Shown here piece by piece: positions 11,301 to 20,966 of a DNA stretch of 64,000 nt. Source of the stretch: Oscheius dolichura (Eukaryota > Nematoda > Chromadorea > Rhabditida > Rhabditidae); the NCBI GenBank assembly GCA_932521035.1, contig OW051495.1, positions 9,114,001 through 9,178,000 of the forward strand, given 5' to 3'. Both the position numbers and the translations under genes were made by a program. Numbering within the stretch: position 1 is the stretch's first letter; each line of letters opens with the position of its first letter. The notes beneath the pieces were generated by a model that saw nothing but the letters and a program-made list of their open reading frames with translations, searched no databases and was not told the DNA's origin.

Positions 11301-12060
11301 TTGTTGTCAGCATCCGTGTCATAAATCCACTTGGCCCCATTCATTATGGCGTAAAGATAGCCCAGGTTCTTTCGGGTGTAACTGTTATACGGTAGAAGGT
11401 CGGCAAAAAAATAGCCTAAGGCGGTTCAGATGAGAGAAAACGTGGCTTTTTCTTACCAAGACTCTTCTGCTCTTCAAGGGAAAGAAAGTGAACATCGGGG
11501 TGATGCCAGTCGGGAGGAGTTTTCTTATCCGCCACCACAACCACAGCCCAACCTGGTTGAGAGGCTAATTCCTGGAGAAGGAGATCAGGAAGGCACAAAG
11601 CGGGTTCGGGTCAGTATGGCGCATTTTTAAGGAACTGTGACACCTTGGCGCTATTTCGGTGCACCCTTATAAGATAATTACAGTATGCCAGAGACTATAA
11701 ACCGAAAAAGCGCAAAGGCGGTGGGCTCTCCTTCTAGGCTGGAAGAAACTGACCTTGACATCTTGTGTGTGATATTGTATAGAAGTGATAACTATCCACT
11801 TTGAGCTATTGGCTTTAGGTAAGGAAGGGGGAACTCTGGAGAGGAATACGGAAAATCGCAAGAAAATGGAAGGAAGCTTACATAGAATAGCTAGGGGAGG
11901 CTGTATGATCCCAGCGAATGAAGGACAGTACTGCGAGTGAGAATAAAATCATGTAGAGCTTCCTAGGGAACATTTGAGAAATCTCTCGGTAACGCTCCCG
12001 GTAAAGGTTGTCTCGTCGCGGAGGAGTTCGTAACGGATGATAATAGGCTGATGTGACCAT
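8400..12060 (-). CDS. STELLO (DUF288) family glycosyltransferase-like type II membrane protein
   Basis: ATG at 12060. A short cytosolic N-terminus is followed by one membrane segment (KLYMILFSLAVLSFIRW), the layout of a Golgi type II enzyme. The luminal part carries DUF288 hallmarks: KWIVITSIQYHTQDVK; PGWAVVVVADKKTPPDW; LPYNSYTRKNLGYLYAIMNG leading to the acidic YDTDAD (donor-sugar/metal type motif); GYRGMWPRGFPLEYLKGH; VHNDPDVDAVYR; TLFHYRAFF; VTDIWRSYFAQKLLHLIGE; and RNSHDYLNDFEQE. A second domain follows, with INFINITKEEMQNGWAYHY and FFVADDTLFNFWYDIP, ending LVDLWDIGCTNLPFHF. Plant STELLO proteins are Golgi glycosyltransferase-like proteins needed for cellulose synthase assembly; the nematode members' substrate is unknown to me. 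Introns are short, as at 11447-11406. The junctions at 9985-9890 and 8760-8680 could not be resolved. Confidence 0.8.
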
Positions 12061-12570
12061 ATAGCTTTAAAATAACGGTAATAAGACAGAAGACCGAAGA
12101 GGAGGTTGGCCCGGGGAAAGCGGTAAACAGGGCTGACTCAACCCGGCCAAGGAATTCCCCCTGGGAGCGGGCTTTGTCCTGGAGCGCGGTAGCGAAAGAG
12201 GTCAAATACTGATTTCTGCAAGAAATACAGTAGGAAACCTGACAAGGAAAGGTAGAATAGGCTGGTAGGAGTTCGGGGATCTCTTTAGTTTTAGATATCT
12301 ACGAGCTTTAGGAGTCAGAAGGGCACCGCCGCCATAATTATCAGTGGGAGTTCTCGACTATTTGAGCCTAAAAAAAATGCTAATTTCAAAATTCCTATAG
12401 AGAACGGTCTGGGGAATCTAGTAATACAAAAATCTTTGAAAAAGCGGGTGATTTCGATCCGTGGCGAAGCTTTGAAATCGAAAATCTTGAAAATGAAATA
12501 GAATAGAGAAAGGGGGAAGGAATCGAGGGTACAAGTAGAGAAATAAATGCGGGAAGTATTGCGTGAACGG

Positions 12571-13185
12571 CTATCGGTGTATCTGGTCAACAGCTGTGAC
12601 CACGTGGATCACGGGCATGTGTAGACAGGGAGGATAGTCCACGTCGCACTGACCATCGGCGGCCAGGTGACGCTGAGCCGTGATCGTCGCCACCAGGCAG
12701 ATGAACAGCGCCACTATTTGAGCTGAAAATGGCCGAAATTAGACTAGGAAAATGGATAAAAACCAACCAATGGCCACGGAAAGCCAGCAGGGCCGGATAC
12801 CGGCAACCTTCTTCGGACTGAGATACGTGTAGAGAAGGGCATGGGAGCAGAGATTGGTAATGATAAACCATCTGAAAATAGGAGTATTGTAGTCTTTTAA
12901 AATAGATATTATTGGAAATTATACTCTGTGAAAATATTCTCCCTGGCTATATATTTATATAACTTCCGGGGCTCGTAGAAACCGAAAAACAAGGTCTACA
13001 GGGAAAATGAACATATTGTCGAGGGATTGGGGAATCCAGGCTCTATTTTAGAGACGGATTGGCGCTCGCCTTTTATTAGTGCCACGCGGTAGGGGTATGC
13101 AGCCAGCATTGTTCGAGGTGTGAGTTCTATTCTTTGTCTAAAAAAGTTAAACCAGGAGTAGGAGGAGAGGCCATATCCGCGCCAT
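12571..13185 (-). CDS. Small predicted membrane protein
   Basis: Three exons are well supported at the 3' end. One begins TLFFGFYEPRKLYKYIAREN (about 13006-12932). The next is WFIITNLCSHALLYTYL. The last is IVALFICLVATITAQRHL, ending HVVTAVDQIHR with the stop at 12571. Introns are 45-55 bases with TTTCAG acceptors. Two hydrophobic segments separated by a basic loop (YLSPKKVAG) predict a membrane protein with a Cys-bearing extracytosolic tail (GQCDVDYPPCLHM). The 5' end is uncertain: an ATG at 13185 followed by a hydrophobic leader (MARIWPLLLLL) is plausible but cannot be spliced unambiguously. Family not recognised. Confidence 0.4.
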
Positions 13186-13433
13186 GGGGCGCCTAACGAG
13201 GTGCAATGGCTCTAATTGGGAAGAATAAATCCAGAGTTACCTAGACTCGGATTTCGGGTAACCTGGAGACAAGGCAGGAATTCCAAAATCACAAAGAGAA
13301 CAAAGCTGAAATGACAATACTGTCTTTTTAACGGAGTTTTACTGTAAAAGCGGACCATCTCTTCTTTCTTCTATTTGGTTCGCTCTCTTCCCGTGGATCA
13401 TTTTCGTTGATCTTTTTTTAAACAGTAGGTAAT

Positions 13434-13545
13434 AGTCTATCAAAAAATCCTACCCTAATAATGGGCAGATGTCTGTGTGTCTGTCTGTCCGTCAGACCTG
13501 TCGTTTGTGTAGATCGACCGGTCAAATGGGAGAGAAGCAGAAAAA
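13434..13545 (-). repeat. Dispersed repeat also present near 48.6 kb
   Basis: The stretch beginning ATCCTACCCTAATAAT, followed by runs of GTCTGTCTGTC and a segment ending GAGAGAAGCAGAAAA, matches the reverse complement of 48595-48690, where it lies inside a larger inverted-repeat element. This copy lacks the long terminal arms. The rest of 13186-13672 shows no gene. Confidence 0.55.
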
Positions 13546-13672
13546 AATCAGTTATCGTTTTGTATGAGAGAATAGAACGAGCAGAAGTGCTCTCCAATAC
13601 ACCAGAGTAAGGACAATAATAAGACAAAATTTGTTTATTGATACATTTTAAATGAAATCACATGTAAGTGGA

Positions 13673-14724
13673 TTAATAGAGATAAGAACTGAAGAAGTCA
13701 CCATGAGGGTGATCAGCCTGTCCAAGCCTCAGGACATAACTGTGGGACATATGTGGAAGAGAACTACGCTTGACAAGGATCTTATAGGGATGAGAAAGCA
13801 TTTCCAGACAAGCGAATATTTCTCCAGATGTTCTATCACCTGGCCAGGATAAGTTGGGGAACAGCTCCTCTAATGTTGCTTTAGACGGCATGCGCCCCTT
13901 TGCCTCTATTGTTAACTGGAACTTGCGAAGATTTGGCAAAGGTGCAGAAGCTGAAAAGGCGGCTAAATACTTTGTTCTGTTTGTTTACCTCTAGAATGGA
14001 GAGGAAGAGGTTCATCGAATTTTCGCTTACTAGTACGGTTATTTTAACATTTTGAAAAGTTGAGAGAAGTTTTGGTACAGCTGTGGCTGCTTCATCTGGG
14101 GGCAGAACAACTCTTACGGTTTTCTGAAAACAGAATTGAAAAGGGGACAGACACTAAAGTACCGGGATCATTGAATGAAGAAGCGCCTCATATCTCGTGG
14201 AATGGTGGCTGACTGTTCAAAGCGACTGTTGCCGGCTTTAACACATTCAACAGCTTGCCACAGACTTCTGAATCCCATCCGGGAACTCCAAGCAACATTA
14301 ATTCTTCACACGTTATCCTAGTTTTCTTGAGAAACTCGGGGATTGATTCATAGTAGGTTTCACCTTCTAAAATACTGGATGAGAGGGAGATTTTAAAATT
14401 AACTGACCCTTTATGGTGAGTGTTCTTATCTGAATCCCGTAAAGTATTTCACCCGGAGTTACTATATCACACCATCCGTGGCGACGAACCTTGATTGATC
14501 GTCCACTTTCACGAACTTCCAAGGTACAGCGTCCCTCTAATCGGACAGAGATATTCCGGCTGCTTCTGGTGAACTCGTTCATCCAGCTGCATGTCCGTTG
14601 GAGGCGGAAATAATCCGTTCGCTCAAACTGAAACATATGCATGGACACAAAATAAAAATGATGATACCTTTGTAATGACTTCTTCAAGAAGAGCTGCGTC
14701 CAAATGATCCAATTGAAAATTCAT
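13673..14724 (-). CDS. F-box-like protein, paralogue 3, apparently frameshifted
   Basis: Same exon plan as the paralogues at the left edge. ATG at 14724 (MNFQLDHLDAALLEEVITK), a short phase-0 intron, then YFRLQRTCSWMNEFTRSSR, and a phase-2 intron before the LKKTRITC block. After CGKLLNVLKPATVALNSQ the frame used so far hits a stop at GAGATATGA, while the family continuation (RYEALL) is open one base away. This indicates a single-base frameshift near 14185. Downstream exons remain open and family-like (VRVVLPPDEAATAVPKLLST; PLPNLRKFQL; KATLEELFPNLSW) to the stop at 13673. AATAAA on the minus strand lies near 13636. It is either a recent pseudogene or a sequence error. Confidence 0.5.
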
Positions 14725-14936
14725 GATATAGTGGAAAAGGCATATGGAAAATGACCAAAAACTACAACAAGCTAACCAAACCAAAGCTAACTCCCGGCTC
14801 TTTCCGCTTTCATTAGAGAAACAACGCGAAAATTATAACTTATCGCTTTATTGCAATTAGAGCACATTTATTATAAAAAGGTGAATATCGTAATTTGTTG
14901 GCATTATATTATTGCAAATCAGGAGTGGGGATAGCA

Positions 14937-15200
14937 TTAGGTTGTGTACCGATATATAAGTGGGACTTTATTCTGTGTAATTATGAGCTGATAACGGAAG
15001 TAAGCGACATGAGGGCGAGAACCCCGTTTTGCGAGGATTTTGCCCCCATGAACAGGCGTCTCAAACCGAGCGGCTATTTCTCCAGATGTACTTTCAACTT
15101 CCCAGGCAAAAGTAGGGAACTGCGTTTCCAATGTTGTTTTAGAAGGCAGCTCTCCGCCCACGAATATGGTCCCCAGAAGCCAGGCACTATAACTTCATCC
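14937..15200 (-). pseudogene. 3' fragment of a fourth F-box-like paralogue
   Basis: The minus-strand reading GGELPSKTTLETQFPTF, then EVESTSGEIAARFE and KILAKRGSRPH, aligns along its length with the last exon of the gene ending at 13673 (MPSKATLEELFPNL, RTSGEIFACLE, KILVKRSSLPH). No earlier exons of the family are visible to its right. It sits about 210 bases upstream of paralogue 3, in the same orientation, as a leftover of a tandem duplication would. Confidence 0.6.
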
Positions 15201-15798
15201 AGTACTATAATCTAGACGTGTATCTGCTTTTATTGGTTCTATTTTGTGTTCTTTGTTATTTTCTCATAATTCTCTTTCAAAAATGTGCTGGCAGACGAGT
15301 TAAAAAGACTAAAACTGAATAAAAATTGAATAAAACAGTCGGGAAATTGAGAAGGAGCCCTGATAAACATAGGAATATCCCAGAAATTTAAAGAAAATCA
15401 AACCCCCCTGTAATGCAGAAGCACAAAAGCTCAAATAGACAAAGGTGCCTCGTTTCACAACGGCAACCTTCAATGTGATAAGGTCTCTGTGTTTGCTGAA
15501 GAATTGCCTCGGCAGTGGAAATTGTATCAGCCCATTTATTTTTCTTCTTTGACCTCTTTCAATTACTTTACGCAAGTTGGCAGGAACCCTAATTTTTGCT
15601 GTTTACCCAAAAATGGGGAGCCGCTCCTGAGGAAAGCACAATTTATGTATGAATGTGAGTATTCCTTCCAGTACAGTCATATTCGCTGAATTGTACAGTA
15701 TCTGTCAATGATGAAGATAAATACGCTGTGATATATACAAAAGATCAGACACTTTATATCAACAAAGGAAAATATGCTTTGTATTTGTAATGAAAATT

Positions 15799-15892
15799 GT
15801 ATTTTCAATAGTTTCGTTGAAAAAAATGACTCCCTCTTACAAAATTCAAAATACCCCAATCCCGCCTTACTTTTCCGTTGGAAATGGAATAT
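15799..15892. repeat. Decayed copy of MITE-like family A
   Basis: About 90 bases match the right half of the elements at 21949-22115 and 25023-25188, including the shared core TTCAAAATA..CCGCCTTACTTTTCC and the terminal GTTGGAAATGGA. The left half is not recognisable. Confidence 0.6.
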
Positions 15893-16870
15893 ATATGAAA
15901 ATGCTTTCCGTATAATATTAATGGCCAGGGATCGCTGCCACAAACAAGGCTGTCCTAGCCTGCGTCTGTAATATTCTCATTTTTTTATTCAATAAATTGG
16001 ACAATAATTCATAGCAACAGTCTTTCAAAGGAAGGCTGAACTCGACCGAATGCTTCAAAATGGACAATTCTTTGAAGGTTTCATTTCTTCTAATCCTTGA
16101 GCGGTCACCTGCTTTCAATCTACCTGATAGGGAAGGCAGTTTTCGAAAGGTGGAAATAAGGACACCCCTCGTGATGGGCTGCTAGCAAGACTTCCGCTGA
16201 TAAGACGTAAAAGACGCGTTGTTATTATGTGTAGCTTGAATTACTCACCGAAACATTCGATTCAATAGGAACATCACTACTTTTTCATAGTCCGCTGGGC
16301 ATCTCTAGGATGATTCACCTTTAAATGATTTTTTGTGCCTGCCTATTTTCCGTCGTTCTCAATTTCTCTATTGTTGCAAAAATAGGAACAAGTTCGAAAG
16401 GATCGTGAGTGGCGAGCATTTGGTGTATTTAGGCGGTTGGTTAAAAGTACTATTGGCCCTTCCAGAGTTCCTTTACATTATTTTCCCTATTTTTTTATAT
16501 TTTTCCTTGCTGTTTACGTCACAATTGATTATTTTGGTTTTTCTCACCGAGATACTTCCCCCCTCGTATACATTGGGCCGTGTTCTCGCACCAATTTCCC
16601 TTGTTCATCATCATTTTTTTAGTTTGCCTTTTGTCTTTTAATTGCTTTTTTATCCTTGTTTCTCATATGTCAAAATGGAAAATTGTGTAATCCTGACGAA
16701 ATGTACGCTTACAGAACATAAAATCAGGTTTCATGAAGCTTATCCAAGTACAAGGCTCCCCAGCGATTAATTCTACGTTATAAAAATCCGAGAATCTGAA
16801 TCGTTTGATTCTAAGTCACTAAGAAATTTCCGATTCCGATATCAGCTCGGCAGTCGAGAGGATCCTCATT

Positions 16871-17183
16871 AGGGCTGTGAGGATAGTGATTTTCGCTATC
16901 TGAAAATTTTGGATAGTTTTTACTATCCGACCGAATCGAATACCGAATAGAAATTCCGCATTTGTTGGGCTGTCCAGTTAGGAAATGAAACATTTAGCGA
17001 CTTTTTATGAAAAAAAACATGAAATGAATGAATATTCACTAGAAGAAAATTAACAAAATGTTAGAAAAATACAAAAATGCAAAATGCACCATGATGATTC
17101 TTAGCCATTTTCATTGTAACCATCCGGAATTAACTATCCGGGATTTTGTGCACTATCCGGAAATCCGGTATCCGCACAGCCCT
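16871..17183. repeat. MITE-like element with 9-bp direct repeats
   Basis: The ends read AGGGCTGTGAGGATA (left) and, inverted, AGGGCTGTGCGGATA (right). GATCCTCAT is found directly or one base outside each end (16861-16869 and 17184-17192), a likely target-site duplication. The interior is rich in GGATA/TATCC motifs and non-coding. Confidence 0.75.
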
Positions 17184-17344
17184 GATCCTCATCCTGTGTT
17201 TCCTCCGCTTCATCTTGTTAGGCATCAAAATCCAGTAGTAATTTATCAAATGAGCTATCGGGGTTCTGTAGGACCATGTGATTCATTTGTCACATGATGT
17301 GCTTCTTGATACTCTTGTGTATGCTTTACAACATTTTCCAGAGA

Positions 17345-20206
17345 ATGACTAACCCAGCAGTTGAGACTGCAATAACCCCTAATAAATACAAATACGACTG
17401 GGAACGGAAGGATATCAAGCAATGGATGGATGAAGTAAGTTCCGGGAAAATGCAATAAACTACACTCGGTAAGCGGAAAAATCTGATAAAGTGGAATGAA
17501 CGACATATCATAAGATATATATTTTAGGCAAAAAATGCCTTTGCAAACGAGTTCTCGATGATCACAAAAGATTATGAACAATATTTCGAGGAGGACTTTT
17601 TTATGGTGGAAGAAAAGATCGCTGTCAATCTCTTCGGTATTACGGTAATTGAAAAAAAAACTTTAACAAAAACCGAAATTTGTAGCCAGAACTTGCCATG
17701 AGAGCATACCGTGGACCAAGTCTCTTGCGCTTTTTCACGGACGTAGAGCGCTTACTGGCAAGACGAATCCGACAGAGATTACAAGAAGTCAGCGGTACGG
17801 AGGCAATAGAAATAGAAATTGTACCCATCGCTCTGAGGTTGGATGAAGACCTAAAAATAGACGAAGATGAAAATGGAGAGAAGAAAGCAAAGAGGGTGCC
17901 GAACAATAACAGCACTACTGACAGAATATTTGGTAAGTTAAAAAAGGGTCGATAGTTCAAAAAGAACAAATATTCTTCTGTTTCCTAATAGAACTCTTAC
18001 AGTATTCCGTGTTCAGCTTTCAAATGGCACTCACAGATTTGTCGACTGTGAGGCGCGCGTCTACAAATCATGGAAAGCATATCTAACTAAGAACAATGTG
18101 CCCCAATGTATCATGTGCTATCCAAAGAAAGGATTTACAAGAAAGAAAGATAAAGACACTACGCAGTTAGTACCCAGCGATGTAGAGTTTTGTGAGCCGA
18201 GGTCGTGCAGCAAAATGAATCGAGCCCTAAAAGTATTAGACAGGATCACGGTGTTTTCAACACCTTTCACTGCCATTGGAACCATTCTGTGTCCCGTTGG
18301 ATGGGCTGTAACGGCATCCGCAATTAGCTACACCTCATTGGGACTGTTTGCATTTAGCTTTGGAGCGTAAGTCCTTTAATAGATTAAAGATTGGGGCGAA
18401 AAATAGAGAAATAACCTAAATGTCTTTTTAAAAAGTGGTCAGAAGAAAGTCATTTCGAAGCATGGTTCAAAAGTGTGAAAAAAAGGCCAAATTGATTCTT
18501 TACAGACAAATAGTGCATTGTTGTGATGAATGGGCCCATGGACAGAAGTACGGTGCTGAAATGCTGACATGTGTAACTTCAATTGCAGCAACGATAGCCA
18601 GCTTCAGTCTACCGCATTATCTCAAGCGTGTGGCACGGTCGAAGCGCGCTCTATGCACAGTGGAAAACGTGATCATCACTGGACTCTTATTGGGACTCAA
18701 AGGAGCACAAATAACCTCTTTTGCGTGGATGACTTTCAACATTGTCACAAAGCCAAAGATCGAGCCCATCGATATTGTTCGCTTCGTTGTGGCCTGCCAC
18801 AACTTGTATTCCTGTGTGCTCTCTCCCATAACAGCGGCACAACTCCTGGAAAAAGTCAGGGCGCAATTGCAAACGGAGAATTTGCAATTGATGGAGAAGA
18901 ACAAAATGGAAATTGATGCAGAAAATGAGAACATCGCAGCGAATGTGGAAAAATTGGACGAGTTGATTACGTCAAATGGTGATAAAGAAATCATAGCTCA
19001 AATGGAGAAGGCTATTGAAGATGGACGAGCAAAAGTACAACAACTAGCAGATAATATTCAGCAAAGAGAATATGAATGTCTGGAAAATGCCGAAGAATGG
19101 ATGACGGTGAGTATTTTAACGGGATGTCCTGTAGATTTGCTAAATTCTACCTTCGGGTCCCAAAGGTTCCGCTCAAAATCTATGTTCTAGTCGTTTTTCC
19201 AGCGGATAGGGTTACAGTAGATTTTCCTCCTCGGTATTTGCCAAATAGGTCCCGTGGGCAGCAATCTACTGTAACCCTATCCGTTGAAAAGCGAGTATAT
19301 CTTATTTTGGCCCTAAAAAAATCTGTAAATTTTAGAAAAAATTTGGAAAGGAAGAGTACAACAGATTCGAAGCTGAAACAACGGAAGATATCTCTGCAAA
19401 TTCCGAAATTCATCAAAATGCTCGAATCGTCAAAGTGATGACAAACATGGACGCGGAAAAAGTCTTCACTATGGTCTCAGAAACCGGCTCAAGGATACAA
19501 TTTGCTAATGGAGAAACTCTGGATATTATAGACAATTCTCAATTGGAGATTCATCCTCAAGCCATCGATCAGATTAATAGAATTCCACTATCTGTATCCA
19601 GTGACAACGTGGGAAATATGACGAGACCGTTGAAAGATTACGCAACGAAGACCATATCTGAGGGGGATTACTTGAAAATAAATAATACTTCTACACAATC
19701 AGCCGATGCGAAAATTACGAATAGGACATTTCAAAACATCCAAAAGGTGGGTTTCTCTAACGGGGAGGGGAAGACGAAATCTATGTGTATGTAGATTAGC
19801 TATATTGGAGCTAAACACGAATATCTAGCCAATGTTATCAACAGAATAAAAGCATATTTGCAGCCAGAACACATTTCTGAAACCCGAGAGATGCCGAACT
19901 TTGCGAAATGGACTCCTGGTGACTCAAAAGAGGAGAATTTCGTCAATCTTTTACTTCGTGATAATGTAGACGTGTTCAACGTCGAATCGAGGAGATTATG
20001 TCGAGAAATTGACGTAAGTTAAAATAAAAAGGCGTGTTTATGACGTGTTGGAGAATGCCGAATCATTTCTGACTATTTATGACGACGGCAAAGGTTATGT
20101 CACCGATTTCGCCTCCAGTTATGATGCAGCACTGGGAAGAACATTCAGTACGGAACAGGAAAGGATTGTTGTTGTTGTTGATAATGTACTCCCCACTGCT
20201 ATATAA
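17345..20206 (+). CDS. DUF4781-like membrane-associated protein A
   Basis: ATG at 17345. The exons (17345-17434, 17528-17644, 17686-17932, 18003-18366, then from 18506) follow the same plan as the paralogue at 20967-24750. Matching blocks are EKIAVNLFGIT, RAYRGPSLLRFFTDVERLL, VPIALRLDEDLK, VFRVQLS..FVDCEARVYKSW, YPKKGF, HGQKYG, and GLLLGLKGAQITSFAWMTFN. I place it in DUF4781 from the vFRV..FVDC..W..yl..N.lP and HGq motifs, from memory of the family. Two hydrophobic segments (near 18230-18365 and 18560-18760) suggest membrane association; a coiled coil follows (QLQTENLQLMEKNKMEI onward). It ends with the shared SYDAALGR motif. It lacks the Ala/Arg-rich middle of its paralogue. The 3' join after 20012 would require an 18-base intron, so the tail may be degenerate. 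Confidence 0.6.
19192..19293. repeat. Short inverted-repeat element in an intron
   Basis: The left arm (CGGATAGGGTTACAGTAG) is repeated inverted at the right (CTACTGTAACCCTATCCG), with about 45 bases between. It lies wholly inside an intron of DUF4781-like gene A. Confidence 0.65.
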
Positions 20207-20966
20207 CCGCTCAAAGCTGCTTACTCTACCGTATTTTCTCTAGAAGCCACTTTCCAACGGCCAGTTTTCGCGTTGCGGGAACTTTTCGGCTGTTTCGTAA
20301 AGAAATTTTTGAATTTTTCCACTTTCTGGGCAAACTTTCAGGCAATTTGTTCACAAAAAAACGCCAAAAGGCGAAAACTGGCCGTTGGAAACAGATTATA
20401 TAAGCCCCCTTCAAAAGGGTCATGGAAAAATAGAACCCCACTCATTTACCCGACTATTCTTTACTCTTTTTATCTGTTTGACTAGACTTTACCAATTTTT
20501 TTTGTGCATACGACGTCATAACGACGACTCTCTTTCTTATGGTCAACAAATGTCCATTTTCACTAATAATTCTTTGCAATTTCCAACGCTTGAATCTTTC
20601 TATTGGCAAATTAGAAGCACCCTCTCTAATTGAAGCCCCTCTCCCCCTTGGGAAGGGTGTCGGAAATTAGAAGTACGTGGCCTTCTATTATAGAGAATAC
20701 AGTATATTTTCTACGAGTGCCTTGATGTACATAAATGCATTTGTTTCATATTTTTCTGAACGTTTTGCTGTAATACAATTATTATCTTTACATGTTGCTC
20801 CTTTTAGCATTTTGTGACTTTTTTTCAGGCTGGTAAGACCCTCAAGGGAGATACGGAAAGTGAAACAGGGCAGGATAAGGTGGGTAATATATATTCATAC
20901 CCAGAAAAAAGCTGTAACTCTTTTATAGGCTTACACCCTTTTGTTTTGGTTCTGTTCATTTGAGCC
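20207..20966. other. Spacer between the two DUF4781-like genes, with a possible short exon
   Basis: Contains a family B repeat (20247-20400) and a T-rich stretch. At 20829-20879 an acceptor TTTTTTCAG precedes an open segment reading AGKTLKGDTESETGQDK, followed by a GTGGGT donor. It could be an alternative C-terminal exon of gene A or a 5' exon of gene B. Confidence 0.35.
20247..20400. repeat. MITE-like family B, copy 1
   Basis: Inverted ends TTTCCAACGGCCAGTTTTCG and its complement (CGAAAACTGGCCGTTGGAAA) about 150 bases apart. The interior GCTGTTTCGTAAAGAAATTT is shared with the copy at 25226. Confidence 0.65.

Larger units (their letters stand above)
15201..17344. other. 2.1-kb gene-poor spacer with repeats
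   Basis: AT-rich and without a supportable gene. It contains a decayed member of the TATAGTCC-type repeat (15799-15892) and an inverted-repeat element (16871-17183), each listed separately. Hydrophobic ORFs near 16333-16640 look like chance translations of T-rich DNA. Confidence 0.45.

Noticed and set aside
16333-16641. Hydrophobic plus-strand ORF
   Set aside because: T-rich DNA translated by chance; no splice partners or family motifs.
18435-18505. ATG at 18435 as a start within DUF4781-like gene A
   Set aside because: Comparison with gene B puts an acceptor at 18505; the segment before it has no counterpart and is intron.
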